DNA from: Bacteroidota bacterium
Lineage (GTDB): Bacteria; Bacteroidota; Bacteroidia; Chitinophagales; Chitinophagaceae
Direction: 5' to 3'
Assembly (NCBI GenBank): GCA_018266555.1
Contig: JAFEAF010000002.1
Location: 90,667-154,666, forward strand
Length of the DNA: 64,000 nt
Shown here: positions 9,575 through 18,204 of the stretch, in pieces
How the letters are laid out: the number at the start of each line of letters is the position of its first letter
Position numbering within the stretch: position 1 is the stretch's first letter
Translations under genes and position numbers: made by a program
The notes under the pieces: generated by a model
Database searches by the model: none
What the model was told of the DNA's origin: nothing
The model's input: only the letters and a program-made list of their open reading frames with translations

Positions 9575-12451
9575 ATGAAGAAAATCGGATACTTATTATT
9601 GATTTTCCTGATTTCAACTATAGCTATTCAGGCTCAAAGTATTAAGGGCAAACTTGTTGATCTTGCTGATAAAAGGCCTTTGGCCGGCGCTACCTTAATA
9701 CTCTCTAAGGCAAAAGACACTACAGTTCACTTCAATACGGTTACCGACAGTAAAGGTGCATTTGAATTTAAAGAGTTACCAATAGATTCTTTTATACTGA
9801 AAGTTAGTTTTGTTGGTTATGATACATATCGTAAAAGTGTAAAAACCCAAAACAGGATACTTGATTTAGGAACTTTAGAAATTTCAAAAGAAGTTAAACA
9901 GTTAGGCGAAGTAGTTGTGCTGGCAAAATCGCCTCCAACACAACAAAAGGGGGATACTACCCAATTCAGCGCCAGCCAATTTAAAGTAAATCCCGATGCC
10001 ACTACCGAAGACCTGATAAAAAAGATGCCGGGCATTACAGTTGATAAAGCCGGAACGGTAACCGCACAGGGAGACCAGGTAAAAAAAGTAACGGTGGATG
10101 GAAAAGATTTTTTTGGGGATGACGCAACTGCTGCGCTCAGAAATTTACCGTCAGCAATAGTAGATAAAATCCAGGTGTTTGACAAACTGAGTGACCAGGC
10201 ACAGTTTACCGGGTTTGATGACGGCAACTCTGTAAAAGCAATAAACATTGTTACAAAAAGCGGGATGAAGAATGGACAGTTCGGAAGGATTTATGCAGGT
10301 TATGGAACGGATGACAGGTATTCCGCAGGAGGGAATGTAAGTTTTTTTAAAAATGATCGCCGTCTTTCCCTTATTGGAAATTTTAATAACATTAATCAAC
10401 AGAATTTTGCAACCCAGGATCTCTTAGGTGTAACAAGTAGTGGCGGCGGCCGTGGATTTGGGGGTGGAAATTTTGGTGGTGGTGGTCCCCGGGGTGGCGG
10501 TGGTCCACGAGGTGGTGGTGGTTTTGGAGGAATGAATAATTTTTCTGTCGGCCAACAAAGCGGGATAAATACTACCAATGCATTCGGGTTTAATTACTCT
10601 GATAAATGGTCCAAAAAAGTGAATGTAACCGGCAGCTATTTTTTTAACAACAGCAACAACACCAACGATCAAATTACCAAAAGTCAAACGCTTTTCAGTG
10701 GAAAAACACAATATGTGGATCAAAACAGTATTGCTTCAGGAAAGAATTATAACCACCGGTTTAATATGAGAATAGAATACCAGGTGGATGCACACAATTC
10801 TTTTATCATTATGCCGAGTTTGAATTTTCAAAATAATAAATCAGTATCAGGAGGTATATCTCAAACCTATTATGGGGCTAATGACACTTTGAATACTGCA
10901 AACAGCAACACCAGCACTAACAGGAATGGTTACAATTTGAATAATAATATTTTGTTCAGGCATTCATTCAACAAAAAAGGAAGAACGTTTTCTTTAAACC
11001 TGAATACCACTTTAAATAAAAACAATGGCGAAAGTTATATTTATTCGCAATATCGTTTTTTTGATCCTATCACACAGGCAATAACTGATTCGTTGCAGGA
11101 TCAGTACATAACCAATCCCACCAACGGATATTCCCTTTCTGCCAATGCTGATTATACAGAACCGGTTGGAAAAAAAGGTCAATTACAATTTAATTATACA
11201 CCTTCATTCAATAAGAACAAAGCCGATCAGGAAACTTTTTCTTATGATCAGATCGGGCAGAAGTATAACAGGTTTGATACATTATTTTCCAATAAATTTG
11301 ATAATACAACTACCACTCAAAACGGAGGAATTACGTATCGGTTAGGCCAAAGCAGGGATAATCAGTTTTCTGTCGGAGTGTCTTATCAATTTTCCCGATT
11401 GCAGAGTAACAGGATTTTTCCAACCCAAAGCCAGGTGGATCAATCATTCAGTAATGTATTACCAAACCTGATGTGGCTTAAAAAATTATCAGCACACAGC
11501 AATATCAGAATTTTTTACAGGGCCCGGACTAATTTCCCTTCAGTAACACAGTTGCAGGATGTTGTTACTACAAACGATCCATTGAAAGTAAGTAGCGGCA
11601 ATCCCGATCTGAAACAATCTTATACGCATTTCCTATCCGGCAGGTATATTTTTACCAATACTGTAACGGGGCAAAGTTTTTTTGCAAATATATTTTTAGA
11701 AACAACCCAGAATTATATTTCTAATGCCACTTTCAGCCCTGCATCAGATTCAACTATTCAACAAGGAATTGTCTTGAAATACGGTTCTCAGTTATCAAAG
11801 CCGGTGAATATGAATGGTTATAAAAGCCTGAGAACCTACTTCACCTATAGTATGCCCGTTAAATTCATTAAATCTAATGTAAACCTGAATGCAGGTTTTA
11901 CATACTCGAGGATGCCCGGGCTTATTAACCAGGTGAAGACAATTACGGATAATTTTGTATACAATACCGGTGTAGTGATAGCCAGCAACATCAACGAATA
12001 TGTAGATTTTAATATATCTTATAATGCCAATTTCAACCAGGCAAAAAGCAATGCACAGGGCCAGTCTGACAATAATTATGTGAACCAATCTGCAGGTTTA
12101 CAACTAAACCTGCTATCCAAAAACGGATGGTTTTTTCAAAATGACCTGACAAATCAAATATATACCGGCTTATCCGCCGGGTTAAATCAAAGCTATTGGC
12201 TGTGGAATGCCTCCATTGGTAAAAAATTCCTTAAAAACAAACAAGGCGAGTTGAAACTTTCCGCATTTGATTTACTGAAACAAAATCAGAGCCTTGTGAG
12301 GACCGTTTCTGAAAACTATATCCAGGATACCCGCACACAGGTATTACAACAATATTTCATGTTGACATTTACATACAGCCTGAAGAATTTTGGAAAACCA
12401 AATATGACAGGAAATGATAATTTCAGGAGAGAGGGAATGAGAATGTTCTAA
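9575..12451 (+). CDS. Outer-membrane beta-barrel protein with carboxypeptidase-regulatory-like N-terminus
   Basis: This 958-residue protein has a signal peptide ending near IAIQAQS. Residues about 23-95 are a CarboxypepD_reg-like/CnaB-type domain (KGKLVDLADKRPLAGA). A plug-like segment follows (KMPGITVDKAGTV, VTVDGKDFFGDD), then a C-terminal barrel of the OMP_b-brl_3 type. It resembles TonB-dependent receptors but belongs to the smaller class lacking a clear TonB box. A glycine-rich loop of about 35 residues sits near 288-322 (GGGG, PRGGGG repeats). The 61 bp gap to the next gene suggests linkage with the anchor/Spy-like trio downstream. Confidence 0.88.
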   Translation: MKKIGYLLLIFLISTIAIQAQSIKGKLVDLADKRPLAGATLILSKAKDTTVHFNTVTDSKGAFEFKELPIDSFILKVSFVGYDTYRKSVKTQNRILDLGTLEISKEVKQLGEVVVLAKSPPTQQKGDTTQFSASQFKVNPDATTEDLIKKMPGITVDKAGTVTAQGDQVKKVTVDGKDFFGDDATAALRNLPSAIVDKIQVFDKLSDQAQFTGFDDGNSVKAINIVTKSGMKNGQFGRIYAGYGTDDRYSAGGNVSFFKNDRRLSLIGNFNNINQQNFATQDLLGVTSSGGGRGFGGGNFGGGGPRGGGGPRGGGGFGGMNNFSVGQQSGINTTNAFGFNYSDKWSKKVNVTGSYFFNNSNNTNDQITKSQTLFSGKTQYVDQNSIASGKNYNHRFNMRIEYQVDAHNSFIIMPSLNFQNNKSVSGGISQTYYGANDTLNTANSNTSTNRNGYNLNNNILFRHSFNKKGRTFSLNLNTTLNKNNGESYIYSQYRFFDPITQAITDSLQDQYITNPTNGYSLSANADYTEPVGKKGQLQFNYTPSFNKNKADQETFSYDQIGQKYNRFDTLFSNKFDNTTTTQNGGITYRLGQSRDNQFSVGVSYQFSRLQSNRIFPTQSQVDQSFSNVLPNLMWLKKLSAHSNIRIFYRARTNFPSVTQLQDVVTTNDPLKVSSGNPDLKQSYTHFLSGRYIFTNTVTGQSFFANIFLETTQNYISNATFSPASDSTIQQGIVLKYGSQLSKPVNMNGYKSLRTYFTYSMPVKFIKSNVNLNAGFTYSRMPGLINQVKTITDNFVYNTGVVIASNINEYVDFNISYNANFNQAKSNAQGQSDNNYVNQSAGLQLNLLSKNGWFFQNDLTNQIYTGLSAGLNQSYWLWNASIGKKFLKNKQGELKLSAFDLLKQNQSLVRTVSENYIQDTRTQVLQQYFMLTFTYSLKNFGKPNMTGNDNFRREGMRMF

Positions 12452-12507
12452 TCAGGATCCGAAAATGAACAAAAGTTTCTTAAGTTAGATACGTCAAATA
12501 AAAAGCT

Positions 12508-12873
12508 ATGGGTAATAAACGAAACACGAATAATGATACAGAACAGGTTTTAAACAGCCTGGATGGGATCCGTCGTGCAACAGCTCAGCCTTATTTATTT
12601 ACCCGGGTGATGGCCCGCTTAACAAAAAATACCACGCTAACCCGTTGGGAAAAAATAGCATCGCTTTTTTCAAAGCCCGCATATGCATTTGCAACTATTT
12701 CCCTGTTCTTATTAATTAATGTTGCTGTACTATTTCATTTTTCCGCAACCACTTTATCATCTTCAACGCCAGCCCAGGATAATTCTGCGGTCGTGTCTGA
12801 TAATGAATACAACCTTTCTGTGTCTTCTTTATATGATATAAATCCCGAACAGAATGACATCGCACAGAAGTAA
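12508..12873 (+). CDS. Small single-pass membrane protein, anti-sigma-like
   Basis: This 121-residue protein has a cytoplasmic polar N-terminus of about 65 residues, one membrane helix (AFATISLFLLINVAVLF, about 70-88) and a short acidic, Ser-rich outer tail. The position before a Spy/CpxP-like gene recalls Bacteroidota sigma/anti-sigma/Spy clusters, where a protein of this type sits after an ECF sigma gene. No sigma gene is present here, so a regulatory role is only inferred. Its 3' end overlaps the next gene by 20 nt. Confidence 0.6.
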   Translation: MGNKRNTNNDTEQVLNSLDGIRRATAQPYLFTRVMARLTKNTTLTRWEKIASLFSKPAYAFATISLFLLINVAVLFHFSATTLSSSTPAQDNSAVVSDNEYNLSVSSLYDINPEQNDIAQK

Positions 12874-13351
12874 AATATTAATGTTAATCATCGCCGCACT
12901 CCTGACATCCAATATTGTGTTATTAAGTTTTATGTTTTGGGGTGGAAGAAGAGAAAGAAAACCTCCTGATAGAGGAAAACCATTCTCAGATTATTTTGAA
13001 AAACAACTGGGATTTACACCCGATCAGTCAGCAAAATTTCATATTCTTATTGATCAGCATTTCGAAACTTTAAAACCCATTATGAAAGAAGTTCGAAGCG
13101 CCAAAGACAGTTTGTTTGGCCTGATGCGCTTTCCCGAAATCCCGGATTCAATTCTGCAACAAGCAGCGGATAACCTGGCGCAAAAAGAAAAAGCACAAGA
13201 ACTTCAAAGTTTCCGGCATTTCAGGAATGTAAGAGAATTGTGTACGAATGAGCAGAAACCAAAATTTGATACCTTAATTAATAAAATGATCAACCGGTCT
13301 TTTTCCCGCCCTCCCAATAATTCAAATCTTAAAGGGTCAAACAGGGATTAA
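12854..13351 (+). CDS. Spy/CpxP-like periplasmic protein with membrane anchor
   Basis: This 165-residue protein has an N-terminal membrane segment (ILMLIIAALLTSNIVLLSF) and a mostly helical, highly charged body. LGFTPDQSAKFHILIDQH matches the LTxxQ-type helix of the Spy/CpxP/ZraP group. Relatives act as periplasmic chaperones or metal/stress sensors. It overlaps the preceding gene by 20 nt, which indicates coupled translation. Confidence 0.72.
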   Translation: MTSHRSKILMLIIAALLTSNIVLLSFMFWGGRRERKPPDRGKPFSDYFEKQLGFTPDQSAKFHILIDQHFETLKPIMKEVRSAKDSLFGLMRFPEIPDSILQQAADNLAQKEKAQELQSFRHFRNVRELCTNEQKPKFDTLINKMINRSFSRPPNNSNLKGSNRD

Positions 13352-13413
13352 ACAAATAGCAATTAAATTATTTGGCAAAATAACATTCACAATAAAAAAT
13401 AAAAACAATAGTC

Positions 13414-13803
13414 ATGAAAACAAAAGTATTAATGTTGGTGGTGGTAATGTTCACCGCAATCATCACGGTAAACGCACAATTTCAGCGTCGTACTGTTGAA
13501 GAAAGAGTAAAAATGGTTCATTCCAAAATAGACAGCGCATTTAAGTTTGATACCCAGAAGATGGCAAACATTGATTCTATTTTTGCGAATTTCTATAGAT
13601 CACAGGACCAGGTAAGAGAAGAAATGAGAAATGGAGGAGGACAAGACCGGCAAGCCATGCGTGAAAAAATGCAGCCCCTGACAGAGGATAGAAATCAAAA
13701 ACTTAAAGCTGCCATGGGAGATAATGACTTTAAAATTTGGAAGGAGCAGATTGAGCCTTCTATGAGGCCTAAGCGACCCAACGACGGTAGTAACAACCAG
13801 TAA
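13414..13803 (+). CDS. Small secreted Spy-like helical protein
   Basis: This 129-residue protein has a clear signal peptide (LMLVVVMFTAIITVNAQ). The mature part is charged and helical, with a glycine-rich turn (NGGGQDRQ), and it ends in a Pro/Asn-rich tail. It resembles DUF4890/Spy-like proteins of Bacteroidota. It lies 62 nt after the previous Spy-like gene and is followed by a good terminator, so it closes the cluster. Confidence 0.62.
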   Translation: MKTKVLMLVVVMFTAIITVNAQFQRRTVEERVKMVHSKIDSAFKFDTQKMANIDSIFANFYRSQDQVREEMRNGGGQDRQAMREKMQPLTEDRNQKLKAAMGDNDFKIWKEQIEPSMRPKRPNDGSNNQ

Positions 13804-13827
13804 AAAACGTTATTGGAATTTTTTCTG

Positions 13828-13850
13828 ACCCAGGAAAACCGGGGTTTTTT
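13828..13850 (+). terminator. Rho-independent terminator after the Spy-like genes
   Basis: ACCCAGG pairs with CCGGGGT around an AAAA loop with one A-G mismatch, and a run of T follows directly. It lies 25 nt after the stop at 13803. Confidence 0.75.
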
Positions 13851-13884
13851 GTGTTGAATGGATTGTTTATTGTTCCGAAAATAA

Positions 13885-14349
13885 TCAAGCTTCAGTTTCT
13901 TTTTTTACCAACTCCCATTCAAATCCTTTTTGCAATAAATAATCCGTTATTTTCTTTTTACGAAGAAGATATTGTTCGTTTTTTAATGAAGCAAATTTCT
14001 TTTCGGCAAGTTTTTTCAGCAATTGCAAATAATCATTTTCATGAATTTGCTTCATGGCTTTGCCGATGCAATAGTTGCTGATCTTTTTTTTCTTCAGTTC
14101 GGATTCTATTTTCACCCGCCCCCATTCGTTCATCCGGAATTTGCCCCGGGCAAAAGCAACCGCAAAACGTTCTTCACTCAGATAATTGTCTTGAATTAAT
14201 ATTGACAATAGTTCTTCCACATCCGTTTTTCTCAACCCTAAAGAATAAGCTTTTTCTTTTACTTCAGAATGACAACGTTCCTGGTAGCCGCAAAAATGTT
14301 TCAGTTTTTGCAGGGCCTGTTCCCTGGTCAGTTGTTTTTTAAACCGCAT
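13885..14349 (-). CDS. recX: RecX family regulatory protein
   Basis: The ATG at 14349 (MRFKKQLTREQAL) is preferred over an upstream start at 14391, giving 154 residues. The protein consists of RecX-type three-helix repeats: REQALQKLKHFCGYQERCHSEVKEK, then DNYLSEERFAVAFARGKF and WGRVKIESELKKKKIS. RecX proteins bind RecA filaments and modulate recombination. There is no recA next to it. It lies convergent to the Spy-like gene at its 3' side. Confidence 0.9.
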   Translation of the reverse strand: MRFKKQLTREQALQKLKHFCGYQERCHSEVKEKAYSLGLRKTDVEELLSILIQDNYLSEERFAVAFARGKFRMNEWGRVKIESELKKKKISNYCIGKAMKQIHENDYLQLLKKLAEKKFASLKNEQYLLRKKKITDYLLQKGFEWELVKKETEA

Positions 14350-14430
14350 AAGCAAAAATAAAAAAACCGGCACCAGAACCAGCTTTGGCAAAACTTAAAA
14401 TTTTTTATCCACTTATCTTACATTATTATT

Positions 14431-14777
14431 TCAGTTCTTCGCTGTTTCATGTCTTGTCTTTAATACGTTGGATAATGTTGTGTATTGTTTTCCCAACGCT
14501 GATAAATTCTTTTGAAGCGCCGTATTTCGGGTATCTATTGTTGCTATTTTTTGATTCAATTCCTGTAATGCCTCAGGCTTATCTTTTTGCTCCGGGTTTT
14601 CCATTGTATTTTGCAAGCCGGTGATAGTATTTTCAGTTTTTGAATATTATCCCGGTTGACGTTGTGGGTTTCTTCCGGGTGTTTGTAGCACTGTTATTAT
14701 CAGAATCAGGATTTGTATTAAGCTGACCTCTTTCCGGGTTGATGCGGGTTGTGTTAAAACGCTGGGTCTCACTCAGC
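14431..14777 (-). pseudogene. Decayed 3' extension of the adjacent repeat-rich surface protein
   Basis: The stretch after the stop of the 1123-residue gene still looks like its coding repeats, but in different frames. Translated on the minus strand one frame gives RFNTTRINPERGQLNTN, matching FNTCRSNRERGQLKTN inside the gene; the DNA at about 14695-14763 is visibly similar to that at 15591-15659. A second frame then gives THNVNRDN, matching NRDN units. A third frame runs 61 codons (14616-14431) and ends in LKTRHETAKN, ten residues also found in the gene near its C-terminus. At least two frameshifts and one stop separate these pieces. Sequencing error is an alternative to real decay. Confidence 0.6.
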
Positions 14778-17700
14778 TCATTTTATCCCGGCTTCCTGTA
14801 TGCCTTTTCCGGCTGGTTTAATCGAAGTAACCTGTAACACGTAATGACCAGGTTCGGTAATCTCCAAAGAAAACCGGCCATCTTCAACAACCATTGTATC
14901 ATCCCCGGCATTTGTTGCAAACCGTACATTGGAAATTGAATTCTTTGCAGTCTCATGTCGTGTTTTTAGTTCAGTGCGTGCATTTCCACCGGTTCCGGTA
15001 ACAATTCCTTTTCCACCGCTTTTTACACGCAGCGCTACTGCTTCTGTCCTTTTTATTCCGGCTTCCCGTATTCCTTTTTGGTTTGTTGGAGGATTGTAAA
15101 TTTCAAAAGAATATGTACCTGCTTCTTTAGCATCCAATGAAAATTCGCCATTTTTGTTTGTAGTCAGCGTCATCATTTGCCCGCCGGGGTTTCTTCCTCC
15201 TTTAACAATAATGCCTCCAATGGGTTGTCCGGGCTTATTATTGTATGTTCCGGTAGTTGGAGCATCTGTTGTTGGTTGTTCAATTGATGAGTCTGCATTA
15301 AAGTTATTTTTTACGTTCGATTTTGATTTATTGATATCTTGATTTTGTATTTCTGAACCATCTGTTGTTGGTTGTCCGGGTCTTGCCGCCAAACGATTAT
15401 CCCGGTTACTTCTGCAGGTATTAAAATCCTGCGCATAAAGTATCCCTGAGATAGTTCCATCACTCAAGATGTTCAGAAGGCTTTTGCCGGATGCAGTAGA
15501 AGCATTTTGCAAAACCTGCTTACCGCTTACACTACCATCGGGCTTAACTGAAAACTGGAATTGATCCATGATGTTTGTGCCGCCATTATTATCAGCATCG
15601 GAATTTGTTTTGAGCTGTCCTCTTTCCCGGTTGCTTCGGCAGGTATTAAAATCCTGCGCTTCCAGTCTTCCAGCAAAAGTCCCGTCATCTCGGATTACCA
15701 TATAACTTTTGTTGGGCTGGGCAGCATTATTGTCTTGCAATGCCAACTTGCCTGTGAGGTTGCCGTCTGGTCCCACAGAAAATTGAATAATCATATTCAC
15801 CCTAGAACCTCCCTTCACAGAGCCATCCCATCCTTTACGATTTTCAGATGTATTACTTACCGAATCATCGCCCACCCACAATTCCGTTACATCATCTATC
15901 ACTAAAGTTTGCTGAGCAATTAACCAATATGATCCTGCTTCAAGATTAGTGATTTCAAATTCCCCGTTTTCATTCGTTTGTATCCTGGCAGCACAGCCTC
16001 CACCCGGAGCTTTTCCCAGACTAACGCCAACTCCTTTTAGTGGAATTCCTTTGACCGGGGGATAATGTGGCGGAAGTATTCCGGCGCCTCCTTCAGAAAC
16101 ACGACTGCCATCATTGGTCTCAAATTCCGGTTGATCTGTTTCAGCATCTAAATCTGCATTCCAGTTAATTTTCCTACCGTCAATTGTTGAAGGTACCGTT
16201 CTGTCGTTTGGTTGATTTGATTTAGTCTTTACTTTTTGCACCCAGGTTCCTTCTGCAACGGAAATAGGGATCACCTTAAAATTTGAGCGGGGGCTCCAGA
16301 TAATACCGCTGTTATCCTGCGGTGAATTTATTGTCCTGTCATTTGACTGGTTTGATTTAGTTTTTGATTTAATCAATGCAGCAGCTTGTTCTGCGGTGCC
16401 TGTTCCTGTGTTGAGTTCAATTTGCCAGTTATCATCGGCACTTAACAGGCTTCCCGATATATCCATTTTTTTGTTAAGAGTAATATCATATCCTTCATTT
16501 GAAAAAACTGTTCCGCTTATTTTTACTGCATAAGCATTGGAAGGAAGGTTGGCAAAAAAGAATTCACCATTCGCTTCCGTCTTTGTTGTAGCCAATGTAG
16601 CGCCGGTTGAAACATCAACTAACGTAACCGTAATATCGCCCAAACCATCATGATCTGAATCTTTGCCGGCAATCCGTTTATCTTTTCCTTGATACAATGC
16701 GTTGTCGCCGGATTTACCTTCTGAATGATACAACGGGTTCGCAACAACAGAAGCTGCACAATCACTACAAACGGAACTACCATCATTAGAATAAACAAGT
16801 TGATATTGCCTGCGGCCCGTAGCCATCCCGCTTCCTGTTTCCCTTACATAAATATTCGAACTAATGCCACTGGTGTTTACATTGCTGAGTCTTCCGGCTG
16901 CATAAGACGAGGATACTGCCCCGCCCGGCTTAGTGAGAATTGATTTGTTGGTTTCAATTCCACCTATATTCCCGGATATACGGCTTACCCGACCAATTAA
17001 AATATTTCTTGCTGCCAGATCACGATGAATAAGGCCGTTTCTTTGCAAGCCCTGCGCCACTTTTTCACCAAAAGTTTTTCCCTGCGTTTGCCTTGCAGCA
17101 GTAGGTGTCATGCTAAGACGTGAGGGCATGGAATTTAATTGCCGGCTATATTGAGCTGCATCATCCGGACATGTGAAGGTGGTTTCGCTAACACTTCCAT
17201 CGGGATTGGTTGTTTTTAAAGTTACAGGCCCACAAGAAGATTGGTCTATTGTTCTCACTGTTCCGGATTCATCCGTGGCAATATCTGTGTTATTACCACC
17301 TTCATTCATGCGATATTTGAAATCGCCAGCTTGAATGGAACCGTTTTTTCTGTATGTTTTAAAATCCTGATATTTTATATTGCCAAGATGTTTTTTTCTT
17401 GCAGCAATATTATACCTCACAGAAATTCCTGCAACCATGTCTGAAACGTTTCTTGATAATTTCAAGGGCTCAATTCCACCGTTTCTTCTTACATCATAAT
17501 TATTGATCTGGGTTTGTGTGCCCATATAATCGGCTCCTATGCCAAAAGACCAGACATCTGATTTGGTGGAGTATTGAATATTAATTCCCGTTTGGAATCC
17601 GGGGTAAATACTTTTTCCGGTTGACCCATTCATGTACATCGGTCTTACAGCGCCTTTTTGTTGTATCATCATAAGGCCGCCATTATTGATAAATAATCCC

Positions 17701-18149
17701 CCCTTTGCATGCAACAGTAATTCAACTTTATCACCAAAACGCACCGAAGGCCCCAACAGTAAATACATATTCTGCTGGTTGGATTTGATAACCGTCACTT
17801 CGCCCGGGTAAATATTATTGCGTTGCATAAATTGATTGATTAGATTCTGATCCAACCCGGATGATCCGAAACCGGAACTGAAACCAATACCTGTTTTTCC
17901 GAAAAAATAATCTCCGTCAATCCTGAAACCACCCCCGTTTCCCCTGAATAAAAGGGAATCACTGCTTTTATTTAAAGACGAAGAAAACAGAGGAGAAAAA
18001 CTGAGACTGAACCCGGAGTTGATGTCGTTAGTATAATGATTGGTTCGTGATGAATTTTGATTAAAAGTTCGTAACACCTGTGCATGTGAACGAATGGAAA
18101 TGATAAATAGCAGGGAAAATCCTGCAAGGATACTGGTTTTTGTTTTCAT
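14778..18149 (-). CDS. Large secreted repeat-rich surface protein with barrel-like N-terminus and CnaB/SdrD-like domains
   Basis: This 1123-residue protein has a signal peptide ending near RSHAQ. Residues about 30-250 resemble an outer-membrane barrel/porin-like domain (GIGFSSGFGSSG, FGIGADYMGT). Beyond that lie carboxypeptidase-regulatory/SdrD-B-like modules, each with the ANGEFFF or NGEF(S/E) strand signature; DSDHDGLGD is a calcium-binding-like motif. Repeated short units include KSNQxNDRT (twice) and DFNTCRSNR (twice). Residues 375-382 read HRDLAARN, discussed separately. It is the last gene of a minus-strand run with the protease 55 nt upstream. Its role is unknown; a surface adhesin or cell-envelope scaffold is plausible. 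Confidence 0.7.
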   Translation of the reverse strand: MKTKTSILAGFSLLFIISIRSHAQVLRTFNQNSSRTNHYTNDINSGFSLSFSPLFSSSLNKSSDSLLFRGNGGGFRIDGDYFFGKTGIGFSSGFGSSGLDQNLINQFMQRNNIYPGEVTVIKSNQQNMYLLLGPSVRFGDKVELLLHAKGGLFINNGGLMMIQQKGAVRPMYMNGSTGKSIYPGFQTGINIQYSTKSDVWSFGIGADYMGTQTQINNYDVRRNGGIEPLKLSRNVSDMVAGISVRYNIAARKKHLGNIKYQDFKTYRKNGSIQAGDFKYRMNEGGNNTDIATDESGTVRTIDQSSCGPVTLKTTNPDGSVSETTFTCPDDAAQYSRQLNSMPSRLSMTPTAARQTQGKTFGEKVAQGLQRNGLIHRDLAARNILIGRVSRISGNIGGIETNKSILTKPGGAVSSSYAAGRLSNVNTSGISSNIYVRETGSGMATGRRQYQLVYSNDGSSVCSDCAASVVANPLYHSEGKSGDNALYQGKDKRIAGKDSDHDGLGDITVTLVDVSTGATLATTKTEANGEFFFANLPSNAYAVKISGTVFSNEGYDITLNKKMDISGSLLSADDNWQIELNTGTGTAEQAAALIKSKTKSNQSNDRTINSPQDNSGIIWSPRSNFKVIPISVAEGTWVQKVKTKSNQPNDRTVPSTIDGRKINWNADLDAETDQPEFETNDGSRVSEGGAGILPPHYPPVKGIPLKGVGVSLGKAPGGGCAARIQTNENGEFEITNLEAGSYWLIAQQTLVIDDVTELWVGDDSVSNTSENRKGWDGSVKGGSRVNMIIQFSVGPDGNLTGKLALQDNNAAQPNKSYMVIRDDGTFAGRLEAQDFNTCRSNRERGQLKTNSDADNNGGTNIMDQFQFSVKPDGSVSGKQVLQNASTASGKSLLNILSDGTISGILYAQDFNTCRSNRDNRLAARPGQPTTDGSEIQNQDINKSKSNVKNNFNADSSIEQPTTDAPTTGTYNNKPGQPIGGIIVKGGRNPGGQMMTLTTNKNGEFSLDAKEAGTYSFEIYNPPTNQKGIREAGIKRTEAVALRVKSGGKGIVTGTGGNARTELKTRHETAKNSISNVRFATNAGDDTMVVEDGRFSLEITEPGHYVLQVTSIKPAGKGIQEAGIK

Positions 18150-18204
18150 TTGGTGGTCTTTTTGAAATGAAACAATATTTTACAATAACGCCAAATCGTG
18201 AATT

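Noticed and set aside
9454-9645. 63-codon plus-strand frame overlapping the start of the barrel protein
   Set aside because: It runs through the signal peptide of the barrel gene in another frame, has no family features and no separate promoter.
10396-10723. Proline-rich minus-strand frames opposite the glycine-rich loop
   Set aside because: These are complements of the GGT/GGC repeats in the barrel gene and carry no independent signal.
14431-14616. 61-residue frame read as an independent small gene
   Set aside because: Its C-terminal LKTRHETAKN copies the adjacent surface protein and flanking frames continue the same repeats, so it is better explained as part of a decayed tail.
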